Part shown: in pieces, positions 1-8,788 of the stretch
Layout: every line of letters begins with the position of its first letter
How positions within the stretch are numbered: the stretch's first letter is position 1
DNA from: a virus
Virus record (IMG/VR): IMGVR_UViG_3300036760_001167
Span: 1-64,000 of that record
Direction: 5' to 3' (one strand)
DNA: 64,000 bases
Position numbers and translations under genes: made by a program
The notes under the pieces: generated by a model
What the model was told of the DNA's origin: nothing
Database searches by the model: none
What the model saw: only the letters and a program-made list of their open reading frames with translations

Positions 1-257
1 CTGCCTCCGGTGCCGCCCGCGGAGCCGGGACCGCCGGTGCCTCCCGTGCCTCCCGCCCCACCGGTGCCGCCCGTCCCTCCCGAGCCGCCGGTCCCGCCGG
101 ATCCGCCGGATCCTCCGGAGCCTCCCGAGCCGCCGGTGCCGCCCGTCCCGCCGGCCTGCCCCGACTCGGACGTGACAACGGGGACCCACTTGCCGAGGGC
201 GTCGTCGTACACGACGAGAACCGACTCGTCGGGCTGCAAGGTCAGGTCGTTCGGCAT
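1..257 (-). CDS. Partial glycine-rich tail fibre/tip protein (N-terminal part)
   Basis: The gene starts at an ATG at 257 and runs off the left edge, so only about 85 residues are visible. The first 31 residues form a small ordered segment (MPNDLTLQPDESVLVVYDD then GKWVPVV). After that the protein becomes a Gly-Gly-Thr/Gly-Gly-Ser collagen-like tract. An AAGGAG ribosome-binding site lies about 13 bases upstream, inside the end of the preceding gene, whose stop is four bases away. The architecture matches the other Gly-rich proteins of this tail module, so a fibre or tip role is inferred. The C-terminal domain that would define it is outside the window. Confidence 0.75.
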   Translation of the reverse strand, partial: MPNDLTLQPDESVLVVYDDALGKWVPVVTSESGQAGGTGGTGGSGGSGGSGGSGGTGGSGGTGGTGGAGGTGGTGGPGSAGGTGG

Positions 258-261
258 CGCC

Positions 262-1512
262 TTAGCGCAGCTCCTTCCAGTTCAGCGCGGCGTTGTTCGT
301 CGAGGTCCCGGTGAGCGAGGTGACGACGACGGAGAGAGCCTTCGGGTTCGCGCCCGCGCTGTCGAGCACGAGGGGAAGCCGCGTCGGGGTGTCGCGTCCG
401 ACCGCGACCCGGTTCGCACCGGAGCCCGCGGTGCCGTAGAGCGACGAGATCGGGATGCCGTTCGTGATGGCCCCCGCGTTCGCGTCGCCGTGAACGCAGT
501 ACTCCACCCCTGAGTCGGCGGCGTCGGCCGCCGTCCACGTCAGCGCGCCTCCGCCGACGGTGAACGTCGGGTCGTACACGAGCTCGACGAGCGAGTCGTT
601 CGTCTTGGTGATGACCGTGAAGTCGCGCGGGATGATCACTCCGCGGAAGACGATGCTGTTCAGGGTCGCGGCCGGGCGGATCGAGAGGATGGCGCGGCGC
701 GTCGTAACGCCGATACCAGTGATTCCGTTGTTCGCGGTGAAGTCGTACCCGCGGTCGTCCTCGAACCCCCCTTCGGAGATGACCGTCGTGCAGACCTGCA
801 GCAGCGTCGTCGCGCCCGCCGCCGCCGCCGTGTTCTGAATCTCCCAGCGGCACGGGAGGTTCGCCGTCTTCATGTAGGGGACGGTGAGCGCGTTCGCGTT
901 CCGGAACTCGTGGCAGTAGATGATCTTCCCGCCGACGTCGAAGCCCATCCGGACGCGGCCCGCGCCGAGCCACTGCAGGTCGATGACGAAGATGTTGTCC
1001 TTCGAGGTGTCGATCGTGACGCCCGACGTGCCGGAACCGTTCATCTTGTCGAGGTTCCACGCCGACTGGTTCACCGCGTTCGCGTCCGACGGCGACCCCG
1101 ACGTCGACGTCCGCAGCACGACCTTCAGGTTCGTCCCGTCCTGCTCGAAGAACGCGCCGTCGCTCGCGTCGAAGTACCCAACGCGCTGCCGGACGTTCGC
1201 CTTGAGCGCGCCCATCACGCCGGTCATGACGATGAGCTGCGACTTCCCGGGCTGGTACCGCATGTACGAACGAGTCTGCCGGTACGCGTAGTTCCCCGAC
1301 GTTCCCGCCGCGGTCGAGAGCGTCGCGCCCGAACTGTTCGGGGCATGCGTCACCGTGCCACCGTTCAGGATGTCCTCCCACTGCAGCGGGTTCGTGTTGT
1401 ACTGCAGCGTCGAGTCGAAGGTCGTGACCGGGTCGGACACTCGCCAGCGCCCGAACGCGTCGACCGTGGGCGAGTCCGCCCCCTGCACCGCCACCTGGTC
1501 GAAGTACGACAT
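262..1512 (-). CDS. Virion structural protein, tail-associated family
   Basis: A 416-residue protein belonging to a family of phage structural proteins. Family members have an N-terminal 'DxFGRWRVSDPVTTFDSTLQY' type segment, an RYQPGKSQL motif (around residues 86-94), a VRQRVGYFD motif and an EGGFEDDRGYD motif. I recognise the family from memory; its exact role is not established beyond being a virion or tail-tip component. The start ATG at 1512 has a GAGGAGAG site just upstream. It lies between two Gly-rich fibre-like genes, fitting a distal tail location. No cleavage site, membrane segment or enzymatic motif is visible. Confidence 0.7.
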   Translation of the reverse strand: MSYFDQVAVQGADSPTVDAFGRWRVSDPVTTFDSTLQYNTNPLQWEDILNGGTVTHAPNSSGATLSTAAGTSGNYAYRQTRSYMRYQPGKSQLIVMTGVMGALKANVRQRVGYFDASDGAFFEQDGTNLKVVLRTSTSGSPSDANAVNQSAWNLDKMNGSGTSGVTIDTSKDNIFVIDLQWLGAGRVRMGFDVGGKIIYCHEFRNANALTVPYMKTANLPCRWEIQNTAAAAGATTLLQVCTTVISEGGFEDDRGYDFTANNGITGIGVTTRRAILSIRPAATLNSIVFRGVIIPRDFTVITKTNDSLVELVYDPTFTVGGGALTWTAADAADSGVEYCVHGDANAGAITNGIPISSLYGTAGSGANRVAVGRDTPTRLPLVLDSAGANPKALSVVVTSLTGTSTNNAALNWKELR

Positions 1513-1528
1513 CAGCTCTCCTCGCTCG

Positions 1529-4228
1529 TCACAGCACGTACCATCCGGTCCCGTCGCTCACGACCGTGATCGAGGTCATCGGGAACTCGATCACCTGTGC
1601 CAGCTGCCCGTCGACCGTCTCCGACCCGCTCCCGTCGACCGTCACGAGGTGGCCGGTCGCGTCGACCTTCTTGACCGTGAACGACGCGCCCTTGCTCACC
1701 GACGCGACGGCCGGCAGCGTAATCGTAACGTCCCCCGAGCCCGCGTCCACCAGGACGACCTGGTAGGTGGCGTCCAGCGCGGTGTTCCCTGAGACCGAGG
1801 TCACGAGGTAGGTGGAGGTGCTCGGCGTGGAGGCCCCGATGAGGAACCGGTTCCCCGCGGCCGAGGCCGGGTCGGAGTCCGCGAGCACGATGGGGTTGGA
1901 GCCGACGTTCCTGATGAGGAGCACCCGGCCGTCGGTCCCGCCGGACACCCCGGTGATACGGCGGCTCGCGTCGCTCGAGACGCGGACGACGCTGGCCGTC
2001 GCGATCCCGGTCGGCGCGTAGTCGTTCTTGTCAGCGGCGATGGCGTCGGTGATGTCGTCGCGGATCGTGATCGGGCCGGGGATGTCTCCCGTCGTCGGTC
2101 CGGGCGCGCCGGTCCCGCCGGTGCCGCCGGTGCCGCCGGCCCCGCCGGTGCCCCCGGATCCGCCGGTCCCGCCCGTGCCGCCGGTTCCGCCGGTGCCGCC
2201 CGTGCCGGCGTCCGCGCCGGACCCGCCGGTGCCGCCGCTGCCGCCGGTCCCGCCGCTGCCGCCCGTCGGTCCCGGGACGGTCGAATCGGCGCCGCTGCCG
2301 CCCGTGCCGCCCGTCCCGCCGGGTCCGCCGCTGCCGCCGGTCCCGCCGCTGCCGCCGGTCCCTCCCGAGCCGCCGGTCCCGCCCGTCGGGCCGACGCTCC
2401 CGCCGGGCGACGCGACGCTCGCGCGGATGGAGTAGTTGCGGCCCGTCGTCGTGGGTGAGTACCATCCCCAGTCCGCGGCCCAGTGCCCGCCCGAGTCGTA
2501 CGTGCGGTCCGAGCCGCCGTCGTCGTAGTAGATCCGGAGCGCGAGGTTGCCGAAGGCGTTGTCCCCGAGCTGCACCGCGATCCAGTAGTCGCCGGCCTCG
2601 ACGTACGCGCCGATCGGGACCTGCAGCCACCTCGCGTCGGAGCTACCGGCCCCGCCGCCGACCGCGTCGTCCATGAGCAGCGAGACGTCCGGCGCGACGT
2701 GGTGCGCGATGATGTGCTTCGGCGCGCCCGCGACGTCGTCGAAGAGGATCGCGCCGACCGACTGCACCCTGTCGTCGTCCGCGTCCTGGTCGACGTGGGC
2801 GTCGATGGACGTGAGCCAGCCGGCCGCGTCCATCGTGACCTTCTTCGCGTAGACGCGGTTGTCCGCGGCGGTCTCGGTGTTGGCGCCGACCGTCGCGGTG
2901 CCCAGGTACGAGTGGCCTACGCCCGCGCCGCCGGTTCCTCCCGTGCCGCCGGTCCCGCCGTCGGAGCCGGGTCCGCCGGTGCCGCCGGTGCCGCCGACGT
3001 CTCCGGTTCCTCCGGTTCCTCCGGTTCCTCCGGTTCCTCCGTCGGAGCCGCTGCCGCCGGTACCGCCAGTCCCTCCGCCAGGGCCGGGACCTCCCGTTCC
3101 TCCAGTTCCACCGCTGCCTCCCGTTCCTCCCGTGCCGCCGTCGGATCCGGGCCCGCCCGTTCCGCCGGTCCCGCCCGTCCCGCCCGTGCCTCCGGTGCCG
3201 CCCGCGCCGCCGCCCGAGATGAGCAGGTCCCAGAAGATGTCGACGCCCGGCTCGCCGTCGGTCGACGGGCCCGGCTGGTCGTTGCGGATCCACAGCGCGT
3301 TGGCGTGCGCGACCACGTCGCGCTGCAGGTCGGCGTTCTCGTAGTCGACGCCGCCGACCCAGTCGTGCGACCAGCGGAAGCCCTGCCCGTTGTCGATCTC
3401 CATGACGAAGACCCAGTGCGACCCGTCGTCGGTGGTCGGGTCGACGCCCGTCGAGCTCGCGTCCGACAGCCAGAACTGGACCGCGCCGTCGATGCCGTAC
3501 GTGACGAGGACGTTGGCGGTGTAGGGCGTGCCCGCGTCCCAGGGCCCGGCGAAGTTGAACCCCGCGCCCGCGGCGCCCGTCCCGCCGGTCCCGCCCGTGC
3601 CGCCGGTTCCGCCGGTGCCGCCCGTGCCGCCGCCCTGCCCGCCGCCGCCGCCGCCCATGACGACGGTGCCGGCCTCTGTGAGCTTGTCCCACTCCGGATG
3701 GGGCGGCCCGTGGTCCGTGTCGACCAGCGCGACGTACGCGGTGCCGAGCTGCTTCGCGACCTCGCCCTTCTTGTAGGTCCGGCCCGGCTCGTAGTCGCGC
3801 GTCCACTTCATCGCGAGGCTGAGCCTGCGCTCGTCGATCGCCGCCTTGACGCGGCGGGCCCGCTTGGTCGCCTTCTCCGGCTCCCCGGCCGCGAGCTCGC
3901 GCGTCGCCTCCGCCACCTGGTCCGGCGGGGACGTCGCGGGCATCTCCCTGATCTCGGCGGCGGCCGCCTCCTCGCGGCTGCGCTTCGCCTGCGCCTCGGC
4001 GGCGAGCGCCGCCTGCCTGGCCTCCTCCGCCTCGACCGCCTTGCGGCGGTCCTCGAGGAGCTCGGCGAGCGAGTCCTCCATCGACTTGAGCAGGCGGTCC
4101 GCGCCCTCGACGTCCCCCTCGAGCGCGCGCTTCGCGATGCCCGCGAGCGTCGCGGCCACCAGCTCCGGGTGGTCGACGGCGGCGCGGAGCGCCTCGAGCC
4201 GCGCCTGGATCTCCGCCTTGGTCGTCAC
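1529..4228 (-). CDS. Large collagen-like tail fibre protein
   Basis: An 899-residue modular fibre protein with a GTG start at 4228 and a GAGGGGAA site upstream. Residues 1-140 are a charged, Ala/Glu/Arg-rich coiled-coil-like segment. A small 'YEPGRTYKKGEVAKQLGTAYVAL' carbohydrate-binding-like strand module follows, then a first Gly-Gly-Thr tract. A second small module of the same type (PGWDAGTPYTANVLVTYG-like) comes next, then a long Gly tract. A beta-rich globular domain (GHSYLG to IRASVASPGG) follows, then a third Gly tract and a C-terminal 160-residue beta domain ending in GTGWYVL. The arrangement suggests trimeric stalks separating binding domains at the tail tip, likely in host recognition. 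Function is inferred from architecture and position. Confidence 0.75.
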   Translation of the reverse strand: MTTKAEIQARLEALRAAVDHPELVAATLAGIAKRALEGDVEGADRLLKSMEDSLAELLEDRRKAVEAEEARQAALAAEAQAKRSREEAAAAEIREMPATSPPDQVAEATRELAAGEPEKATKRARRVKAAIDERRLSLAMKWTRDYEPGRTYKKGEVAKQLGTAYVALVDTDHGPPHPEWDKLTEAGTVVMGGGGGGQGGGTGGTGGTGGTGGTGGTGAAGAGFNFAGPWDAGTPYTANVLVTYGIDGAVQFWLSDASSTGVDPTTDDGSHWVFVMEIDNGQGFRWSHDWVGGVDYENADLQRDVVAHANALWIRNDQPGPSTDGEPGVDIFWDLLISGGGAGGTGGTGGTGGTGGTGGPGSDGGTGGTGGSGGTGGTGGPGPGGGTGGTGGSGSDGGTGGTGGTGGTGDVGGTGGTGGPGSDGGTGGTGGTGGAGVGHSYLGTATVGANTETAADNRVYAKKVTMDAAGWLTSIDAHVDQDADDDRVQSVGAILFDDVAGAPKHIIAHHVAPDVSLLMDDAVGGGAGSSDARWLQVPIGAYVEAGDYWIAVQLGDNAFGNLALRIYYDDGGSDRTYDSGGHWAADWGWYSPTTTGRNYSIRASVASPGGSVGPTGGTGGSGGTGGSGGTGGSGGPGGTGGTGGSGADSTVPGPTGGSGGTGGSGGTGGSGADAGTGGTGGTGGTGGTGGSGGTGGAGGTGGTGGTGAPGPTTGDIPGPITIRDDITDAIAADKNDYAPTGIATASVVRVSSDASRRITGVSGGTDGRVLLIRNVGSNPIVLADSDPASAAGNRFLIGASTPSTSTYLVTSVSGNTALDATYQVVLVDAGSGDVTITLPAVASVSKGASFTVKKVDATGHLVTVDGSGSETVDGQLAQVIEFPMTSITVVSDGTGWYVL
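2098..3657 (-). repeat. Gly-Gly-Thr/Ser coding repeats in the fibre gene
   Basis: Three blocks of low-complexity sequence, at about 2098-2395, 2926-3207 and 3562-3657, encode collagen-like Gly-Gly-X runs. They use near-repetitive GGC/GGT/GGA codons interrupted by Pro-Gly, Ser-Gly and Gly-Ala variants. Similar blocks lie at 1-160 and 6894-7146. The synonymous codons vary, which suggests selection on the protein sequence rather than recent slippage alone. Such blocks are likely recombination points between fibre genes. Confidence 0.8.
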
Positions 4229-4238
4229 CGGCTTCCCC

Positions 4239-4451
4239 TCAGCTCAGCCAGCTCCACGACCCCGCGTCGGTCTCGGGCCCGCCGCCCACGCAGGGCGCTC
4301 CGCCGCCCGCCGGGAGCAGCGCGTCCGGGATCCGCTTCGCCGTGTAGCCCCGCGCGCCCAGGACCTCGGCGTCGTCGCCGAACTCGGTCGCGTCGGCGTT
4401 GGTCGTCAGGAGCGTGGTGGCCCCGAACTCGGTCGCTAGGAAGTCGGCCAT
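4239..4451 (-). CDS. Small tail-region protein, unknown function
   Basis: A 70-residue protein starting MADFLATEFGATTLL. Its ATG overlaps the stop of the preceding gene by one base (TGATG), and it ends just before the large fibre gene. The sequence is polar with no recognisable domain. The C-terminus is Gly/Pro-rich and ends in SWSWLS. Coupling to the tail genes on both sides makes a minor tail or fibre-associated role plausible; I do not recognise the family. Confidence 0.65.
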   Translation of the reverse strand: MADFLATEFGATTLLTTNADATEFGDDAEVLGARGYTAKRIPDALLPAGGGAPCVGGGPETDAGSWSWLS

Positions 4452-5503
4452 CAGAACGCGTCGTCCCTGGCGCAGATCACCTGGGTCTGGAACGACAGCC
4501 CGACGCCGGCGTTGACGTTGACGTGGTTGAGGCCCAGCACGTAGTGCAGGTCGCCGTCGATCGTGACCGCGTCCCCCGCCTTCACGGTCGGCCCGAGGGT
4601 GGCGGGCGTGTCGTGGCCGAACAGGGCCATCGAGCCCAGCTTCCCGAGGTGGGTGCGGATCGCCGCGGACGCGATGGTGTTCGAGGCGCTGTGGAGGTAC
4701 GCGCGGTAGCCCGCGAAGCTCTTGAGCCACATGTGCGCGACGCCGAACCGCCCGCCCGCGCCGGCCTGCGGGCACATCTCCACGGAGCTCGGCCCGGCCG
4801 TCGCGTAGCAGAACGCTCCCGTCAGCGCGACCGCGCCCTGGTTGGGCTCGCGCGACGTGCGGTAGTCGCCGGTGCCGGAGCCGATCGCGACGGACCACGA
4901 CACGCACTGCGCGTTCGTGACCGCGCAGCCGCCCAGGAACACGAGGCTGCTGCTCGGGCTCAGGTTGACGTTCCCGCCGTCCAGCCGGCCCGCGTGCATC
5001 CAGTTCGGGAAGACCGCGCCCGTCGCCAGCACGACCTCGTCGGCGTTCGCGCCGCAGACGTACTCGAAGCCGCCGCCGGACACGGGGATGTCGACCCAGC
5101 CGACCTTCTGGCCGCTGGCGACGGCCTGGTAGATCGTCAGGAGCCCGGCGTCGACCGCGTCCGCGGCCGTCGGGGTGATCGAGGCGCCGGACGAGAAGCC
5201 CGGGCACGGGAACTGGACCTTGTGGTCGGAGCCGGCCGTGTACGACTCCGCGCACCTGAAGCGCAGGCGCGGCGGCGCCGTCCCGCTCTCGTCGGTCGTG
5301 ATGAGCAGGAACACCGTCGAGGTCGCGTTGCGCCAGACGTCCACCCCCACGTTCTCGACCGCGTCGCCGGTGTTGCCCGCGTCCGAGGCCGACGCCTGCT
5401 CGACGTGGACCCAGCTCGCGGCGAGCATGATCGCGGTGACCGCGTCGTACAGGTCGGCCGCCGGCGTCGCGCTGGCTGGCTGGAACGCTGAGGTCAGTGC
5501 CAT
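4451..5503 (-). CDS. Tail-associated protein, paralogue A of a tandem pair
   Basis: A 350-residue protein with an ATG start at 5503 preceded by GGGGAGAG. It is clearly a paralogue of the next gene upstream (5517-6542). Both begin with an MALTSAFQ/MGLTSAAQ segment and share LRFRCAE, KVGWVDIPVS, GANADEVVLAT, SSLVFLGGCAV, REPNQGAVA and LGSMALFGHDT motifs, and both end in CA(R/K)D(D/S)AF. Similar proteins occur next to tail-tip genes of other phages, where they are probably virion components. No catalytic motif is visible. The duplication suggests two forms of one adhesin or structural subunit. Confidence 0.7.
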   Translation of the reverse strand: MALTSAFQPASATPAADLYDAVTAIMLAASWVHVEQASASDAGNTGDAVENVGVDVWRNATSTVFLLITTDESGTAPPRLRFRCAESYTAGSDHKVQFPCPGFSSGASITPTAADAVDAGLLTIYQAVASGQKVGWVDIPVSGGGFEYVCGANADEVVLATGAVFPNWMHAGRLDGGNVNLSPSSSLVFLGGCAVTNAQCVSWSVAIGSGTGDYRTSREPNQGAVALTGAFCYATAGPSSVEMCPQAGAGGRFGVAHMWLKSFAGYRAYLHSASNTIASAAIRTHLGKLGSMALFGHDTPATLGPTVKAGDAVTIDGDLHYVLGLNHVNVNAGVGLSFQTQVICARDDAF

Positions 5504-5516
5504 CTCTCTCCCCTTC

Positions 5517-6542
5517 TCAGAACGCGCTGTCCTTGGCGCACAGGATCTTGCACTGGATGTCGTACGGCGTGGCGCTCGAGACCAGGTGTGTCGGCCCGAG
5601 CGCGTAGTGGACCGCGCCGTCGATCGTGACGGTGTCGCCGACCCTGGTCAGGCCCTCGATGATCGCGACCGTGTCGTGCCCGACCAGCGCCATGGAGCCC
5701 AGCTTGCACAGGTGGGTCCGCGACCTCGCGGTCGCCGGCGACGCGGAGGCGTTGTGCAGGTACGCCGGGAACCCGGCCATGGCCGCCAGCCACTTGTGGG
5801 AGGTGCCCGGCTGCCCGCCCGCCCCGGCGTTCACCGAGTCCGAGACCGAGCTGACGCCGTCCGCCACGTAGCAGAACGGCCCCTGCATCGCGACCGCGCC
5901 GTTGTTCGGCTCGCGCGACACTCGGTAGTTCCCCGCGGAGCTGGAGATCGTCCAGGAGATGCAGGTCCCCGAGACGACCGCGCAGCCGCCCAGGAAGACG
6001 ATGGAGCTCGCCGGGCTCAGGTTGTCCGCGGGCGGGACGTGGCCCAGGTGAAGCCAGTTGAACGGGGCCGTGCTCGTCGCGAGGACGACCTCGTCGGCGT
6101 TGGCGCCGGCCACGTAGTTGAAGCCGCCGTTGGAGACCGGGATGTCCACCCACCCGACCTTCGACGTCGTCGACAGGGCCTGGAAGATCGTGAGCAGCGC
6201 GGTGTCGACCGAGTCGTCGAACTTCGGCGTCATGCTCGTGGCGGAGTTGTTCCCCGGGCACGGGTGCCGGACCTTGTGCGTGCCGACGTCGTAGGCCTCC
6301 GCGCACCTGAACCGCAGGTGGTGCAGCGTGTCGTCGACCTCTGCCAGCAGGACGACGTCCGCGTCCGCGTTGGTCCAGACCTCGACCGGGATGTTGGTCC
6401 CCGCGTCGGTCCCGGCCTGCACGGCCGACGCCTGCTCGACGAACGTCCAGCCCGCGACGGTCATCAGCCCCGTGAGGGTCGTCCAGAGGTCGGCCGCCGC
6501 CGTGCCGCTCGCTCCCTGCGCTGCCGAGGTCAGTCCCATCAT
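5517..6542 (-). CDS. Tail-associated protein, paralogue B of a tandem pair
   Basis: A 341-residue paralogue of the downstream 350-residue protein, with shared blocks along the whole length, including KVGWVDIPVS, GANADEVVLAT, SSIVFLGGCAV and REPNNGAVA. The ATG ATG pair at 6542/6539 sits very close to a GGGAGAG site, so the second ATG may be the real start. The gene follows a Gly-rich fibre gene and is separated from its paralogue by 13 bases. The pair has diverged mainly in surface-like segments, as expected for receptor-binding or decoration proteins, although function is unproven. Confidence 0.7.
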   Translation of the reverse strand: MMGLTSAAQGASGTAAADLWTTLTGLMTVAGWTFVEQASAVQAGTDAGTNIPVEVWTNADADVVLLAEVDDTLHHLRFRCAEAYDVGTHKVRHPCPGNNSATSMTPKFDDSVDTALLTIFQALSTTSKVGWVDIPVSNGGFNYVAGANADEVVLATSTAPFNWLHLGHVPPADNLSPASSIVFLGGCAVVSGTCISWTISSSAGNYRVSREPNNGAVAMQGPFCYVADGVSSVSDSVNAGAGGQPGTSHKWLAAMAGFPAYLHNASASPATARSRTHLCKLGSMALVGHDTVAIIEGLTRVGDTVTIDGAVHYALGPTHLVSSATPYDIQCKILCAKDSAF

Positions 6543-6549
6543 CTCTCCC

Positions 6550-7185
6550 TTACGTGGTGAACACGACGTACACGCGGCCGCGCCCGGTGGCGCCGCCGTT
6601 GTCCACGACCTTCATCTCCAGGTAGTCTCCCGCCAGGACGCTCGTCACGTCCGGCACCGCGCTCGCGCTGACGAAGTTCCCGGCGAGGACCGTCGGCTTA
6701 GTCGCGATGGTGAAGACCGTGCCTCCGTTGAGCTTCACGTCGAAGACCGAGTCCGTGCCGCCGTCTCCGAGGGCGACGCTCGCGTACACGTGGTCGATCA
6801 CGCGGGCGAGCGGCATGTAGAACCTGTCGCTCGTCTCGTTGTCGGGCATCGCGACCGTGGTCTCCCACGTGAGCACCGCCGGGTCCGACGCGCCGCCGGT
6901 CCCGCCCGAGCCACCCGTCCCGCCGGTGCCGCCGGTGCCGCCCGTGCCGCCCCGCCCGCCCGTTCCGCCGGTGCCGCCCGAGGGGCCGCCGCTTGGGCCG
7001 ATCGCGCCCGAGCCTCCGGTGCCGCCAGAGCCTCCGGTGCCGCCGGTGCCGCCGGTGCCGCCCGGCGTGCCGCTCGCGCCGGTCCCGCCGCTGCCCCCTG
7101 AGCCGCCGGACCCGCCCGTGCCGCCGGTGCCGCCCGTGCCGCCGCGGCGGTGCTCCTCTACGATGTACGCGTCTTCGTCGGTCAT
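6550..7185 (-). CDS. Collagen-like tail protein with C-terminal beta domain
   Basis: A 211-residue protein. Residues 1-14 (MTDEDAYIVEEHRR) lead straight into about 85 residues of Gly-Gly-Thr/Ser repeats. A compact beta-rich domain of about 110 residues follows, with DNETSDRFYMPLARVIDHVYASV, VFDVKLNGG and DYLEMKVVDNGG segments. The start ATG follows a GAGGGGA site, and a TAGAAT -10-like element lies about 30 bases upstream, so this gene may begin a transcription unit for the distal fibre genes. A role as a short fibre or fibre tip is inferred from architecture. Confidence 0.7.
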   Translation of the reverse strand: MTDEDAYIVEEHRRGGTGGTGGTGGSGGSGGSGGTGASGTPGGTGGTGGTGGSGGTGGSGAIGPSGGPSGGTGGTGGRGGTGGTGGTGGTGGSGGTGGASDPAVLTWETTVAMPDNETSDRFYMPLARVIDHVYASVALGDGGTDSVFDVKLNGGTVFTIATKPTVLAGNFVSASAVPDVTSVLAGDYLEMKVVDNGGATGRGRVYVVFTT

Positions 7186-7212
7186 CCGGTCCCCTCGAGC
7201 TGCTCTGGGCTC

Positions 7213-7218
7213 ATTCTA
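7213..7218 (-). promoter_or_regulatory. Possible -10 element (TAGAAT) before the fibre genes
   Basis: TAGAAT is read on the minus strand in the 49-base gap between 7235 and 7185. It has the same ATGAG-type downstream context as the other -10 elements here. No clear -35 is visible. Confidence 0.4.
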
Positions 7219-7234
7219 CCGTCCCGCACTTTGG

Positions 7235-8116
7235 TCACAGGAAGGTCCACGAGTCTGTCCCGACCGTGTCGAGCGGGGTGGTGAAGTTCAGGATGACCGA
7301 GAACGCGCCGGTGATCCAGTTGTCCGTGGCCGCCTCGAAGCCGAGCTCTTCGGCCGTGAACGTGACGTGCGTGGCGTCGAGGCCCTTGCCCTTGCCGAAG
7401 ACCGCGCAGTGGCCGACGCTCTCGTGCCGCCCGTCGAAGGAGTTGGTCCACACTGTGCTCGCGAGGATGTCGAGGTAGCCCAGGTCGTCGCTCACGAAGA
7501 TGGGCCGCTCGACCGACGGCGCGTCGAGGTAGTTGTTGTACACCTCGCCGAACCCCATCCCGATCACGGCCTGGTGGGCCTTGAGCACGGCCCCGAGCTC
7601 GCACTCCATCGCCTGGGTTCCGTCGATGATCGCCGCGCCGTCACCCCGCGCGATCCCGCCCGAGTCCTTCCCCGCCTTGGTGTACGCGCCGTCGCCGCGG
7701 AAGACCCACGTGGCCCACGCCCCGCCGAAGATGTCGGAGGACGCGCCCGTCGGGAAGTGGAACCCGACCCTGGACAGCGTTCCGGTGCCGTCCGCGGTGA
7801 GGTCGTCGACCGGCCCCGGCCCCTCGATGCGCTTCCGCGCGATGCCGACGACCCCGCTGGGGCTGCCGCCGAGCCCCTCGTCGAACGGGCGCCCGAACGT
7901 GCCCGCCGCCCCCCACGGCCCGCCCAGCCCGCCGCCGTTGCCAGGCCCGATCACGTCCGCGAAGTAGTTGAAGCCGCCGCCGCCGACCACGGTCTGGAGC
8001 GCGACGAAGACCTCGTCGCCGTACTGCAGCGGGAGCGCGAGGCAGTCGTACGACGCGCCGAACGGGTCGGTGGCGCTGTTCCCCTCGCTCAGCTGGAAGT
8101 CCACGAGCTTCATCAT
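7235..8116 (-). CDS. Minor tail/structural protein, unknown family
   Basis: About 293 residues, starting at ATG ATG (8116/8113), which overlaps the preceding stop in an ATGA arrangement; a GGAG site lies upstream. It begins MKLVDFQLSEGNSA and contains a central Gly-rich loop (VIGPGNGGG), an FGGAWATWVFRGDGAY segment and a C-terminal FTAEELGFEAATDNW segment. It shares a short FGGAW motif and a similar beta-rich composition with the following-upstream gene, so the two may be distant relatives. Position among tail genes supports a structural role. No enzymatic motif is visible. Confidence 0.65.
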   Translation of the reverse strand: MMKLVDFQLSEGNSATDPFGASYDCLALPLQYGDEVFVALQTVVGGGGFNYFADVIGPGNGGGLGGPWGAAGTFGRPFDEGLGGSPSGVVGIARKRIEGPGPVDDLTADGTGTLSRVGFHFPTGASSDIFGGAWATWVFRGDGAYTKAGKDSGGIARGDGAAIIDGTQAMECELGAVLKAHQAVIGMGFGEVYNNYLDAPSVERPIFVSDDLGYLDILASTVWTNSFDGRHESVGHCAVFGKGKGLDATHVTFTAEELGFEAATDNWITGAFSVILNFTTPLDTVGTDSWTFL

Positions 8117-8787
8117 CCGACCAGGCTCCACTCGTCAAGCGCTGCGCCGCCCTCGCTCGGGTCGCCCCACGTCGTCAGGGAGCTGCGCGACTGCGAGCCC
8201 GCGATCGCGCCGTCGGCGGCGAGGCCCGCGACTGCGGTGCTGTGGAAGTGGTACTCCTGCAGGACGAACGGCGTCCACGCCCCGCCGAAGATCGTCCCGT
8301 AGAGCGTCGTGCCGTCGTCGTCCGCCCGCACGATGTCCACGGCATCGTCGCCCGCGTAGTACCAGAGCACCAGCCCGTACGTCTCGGCCACGAGCCCGGT
8401 TCCGCCGGGGTTGGTCGGCCCGCCGACCTTGATCAGGTCGTGCGGCGGGAGGTCGGTGAACGACGCGACGAGCACGCCGACGCTGGCGGGCGCGCCGCCG
8501 ACCCACGAGACCGATACCGACGCCTCCCCCTCATAGCCCTTGTGGTAGAAGCCGACGAAGGCCTCGGGGCTGATCACGAAGCCGCCGTTGTTGTCGAGCG
8601 CGAAGTCCGGGACCGGGTCGAACGTGACCGGCGACCCGGAGATGTTCGCCTCGAAGACCCACATGAGCAGCGTCGCGCCGTCCGGGATCGGCGTGCCAGT
8701 GGTCAGGTCGACGACGACGGGCCCCGGGTCGAGGAACGTCGAGTGGTTCTCGAAGGCCTGGTCGAACGCGGCGGCTGGGGCTGGCAC
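8113..8787 (-). CDS. Minor tail/structural protein, unknown family
   Basis: A 224-residue protein with a GTG start at 8787, one base after the preceding stop. It is predicted to be beta-rich, with segments LMWVFEANISG, SVSVSWVGGAP and GTIFGGAWTPFVLQEYHFHS. The downstream gene overlaps its stop by four bases. The family is not recognised; a tail or fibre component is inferred from its place between the tail hub genes and the fibre genes. Confidence 0.65.
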   Translation of the reverse strand: MPAPAAAFDQAFENHSTFLDPGPVVVDLTTGTPIPDGATLLMWVFEANISGSPVTFDPVPDFALDNNGGFVISPEAFVGFYHKGYEGEASVSVSWVGGAPASVGVLVASFTDLPPHDLIKVGGPTNPGGTGLVAETYGLVLWYYAGDDAVDIVRADDDGTTLYGTIFGGAWTPFVLQEYHFHSTAVAGLAADGAIAGSQSRSSLTTWGDPSEGGAALDEWSLVG

Positions 8788-8788
8788 G

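Noticed and set aside
2098-3210. Repeats that could be taken for a CRISPR array
   Set aside because: Units are 9-base Gly-Gly-Thr codons with no spacers, lying in frame inside a fibre gene.
2483-5491. Long plus-strand frame opposite the fibre genes
   Set aside because: Composition is that of an antisense frame (Arg/Ala/Val-rich), it crosses several real gene boundaries, and no domain is seen.
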